Source: Candidatus Hydrogenedentota bacterium (lineage in GTDB: Bacteria; Hydrogenedentota; Hydrogenedentia; Hydrogenedentales; SLHB01). Taken from it: a stretch of 6,686 nt of DNA. Of the stretch, positions 6,344 through 6,686 are shown in pieces; the first letter of the stretch is position 1; each line of letters begins with the position of its first letter. Location of the stretch: contig JAJDAB010000140.1 of the NCBI GenBank assembly GCA_029262095.1, positions 1 through 6,686 of the forward strand. Reading direction: 5' to 3'. The notes beneath the pieces were generated by a model. The model saw nothing but the letters and a program-made list of their open reading frames with translations. It was not told where the DNA came from and did not search any database. Made by a program: the position numbers and the translations under genes.

Positions 6344-6686
6344 CTAGTTCCGTAGCGGTTTTCCGGTTGTTAGCATTTGTTGGATGCGTTGCTGCGTCTT
6401 TTCCGTGCCGACGAGTTTCAAGAATGCTTCGCGTTCGAGGTCGAGGACATCTTGTTCCGTCATCTTCGTGCCCGGCATCCGGTCGCCGCCGGTTAGAATG
6501 CGCCCGACTTGTTCGGCGATGAGCGCATCGTGTTCCGATGCAAAACCGCCCACTTGAAACCCGTAGAGCGCGGCGCGGAAAATGGCCCGGACCGGTTCAC
6601 CGACCGCAGTGAGCGTGGCTGGTACGGGTGGTGTGTAGCCCGAGATGATAAGTCCTCGGCACACGTCTTTGGCTCGTTTGATCTGT
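6344..6686 (-). CDS. fadN: 3-hydroxyacyl-CoA dehydrogenase / enoyl-CoA hydratase, FadN type (C-terminal fragment, cut by window edge)
   Basis: The last roughly 113 residues are visible; the frame stays open to the window end (QIKRAKD before VCRGLIISGY), so the GTG at 6664 is not the start. The tail is characteristic: GGFASEHDALIAEQVGRILT, then LDLEREAFLKLVGTEKTQQR and the terminal GKPLRN, all typical of FadN-like bifunctional beta-oxidation proteins. Such proteins hydrate enoyl-CoA and oxidise the resulting 3-hydroxyacyl-CoA with NAD+ in the cytoplasm. The catalytic Rossmann domain and any crotonase domain lie outside the window, so their presence cannot be checked. It is the last gene of its transcription unit and converges on the cytochrome/propeller gene, with 104 bases between the stops. 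No clear terminator was found in that gap. The family is confident; the symbol is by resemblance to the Bacillus protein. Confidence 0.85.
   Translation of the reverse strand, partial: QIKRAKDVCRGLIISGYTPPVPATLTAVGEPVRAIFRAALYGFQVGGFASEHDALIAEQVGRILTGGDRMPGTKMTEQDVLDLEREAFLKLVGTEKTQQRIQQMLTTGKPLRN

Overview
The window looks like a chromosomal stretch of a Gram-negative-type, non-enterobacterial genome. A PVC-group or Hydrogenedentota-like lineage is my best guess. That guess rests on the style of the palindromic repeats, the large secreted beta-propeller/cytochrome protein with calcium-loop repeats, and the membrane protein with a tetratricopeptide-like tail. No rRNA or other marker fixes the lineage, so it is an inference only.

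Layout, left to right. (1) Positions 1-84 hold the right-hand part of a multi-hairpin palindromic repeat. (2) Positions 169-1361 (+) hold one membrane protein gene with a five-TM N-terminus and a helical-repeat-like C-terminus. It is split in two by an apparent one-base loss in a G5 run at 986-990. (3) Positions 1382-1503 hold a complete second copy of the repeat, lying between converging genes. (4) Positions 1633-2259 (-) encode an unrecognised three-TM protein. (5) Positions 2312-2929 (+) encode a GNAT-family N-acetyltransferase, divergent from gene 4 across 52 bases. (6) Positions 2930-3254 are a non-coding gap with a perfect 8-bp stem-loop and a sequence reminiscent of IS200/REP-associated motifs. 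(7) Positions 3255-6239 (+) encode a roughly 994-residue exported protein: YVTN-type beta-propeller halves around a long insertion, a two-CxxCH cytochrome c region and two C-terminal EF-hand-like calcium loops. (8) Positions 6344-6686 (-) are the C-terminal end of a FadN-type 3-hydroxyacyl-CoA dehydrogenase/enoyl-CoA hydratase that runs off the right edge.

The genes do not form an evident operon or pathway. Orientations alternate (+, -, +, +, -), and every gene appears to be its own transcription unit. The most interesting signals are the two palindromic elements, whose stems differ by paired (compensatory) changes around a constant core; the frameshift that cleanly rejoins two halves of one protein; and the multidomain propeller/diheme protein. 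I see no CRISPR array, tRNA, rRNA or complete transposase, and no convincing evidence of a wholly new defence or mobile system.
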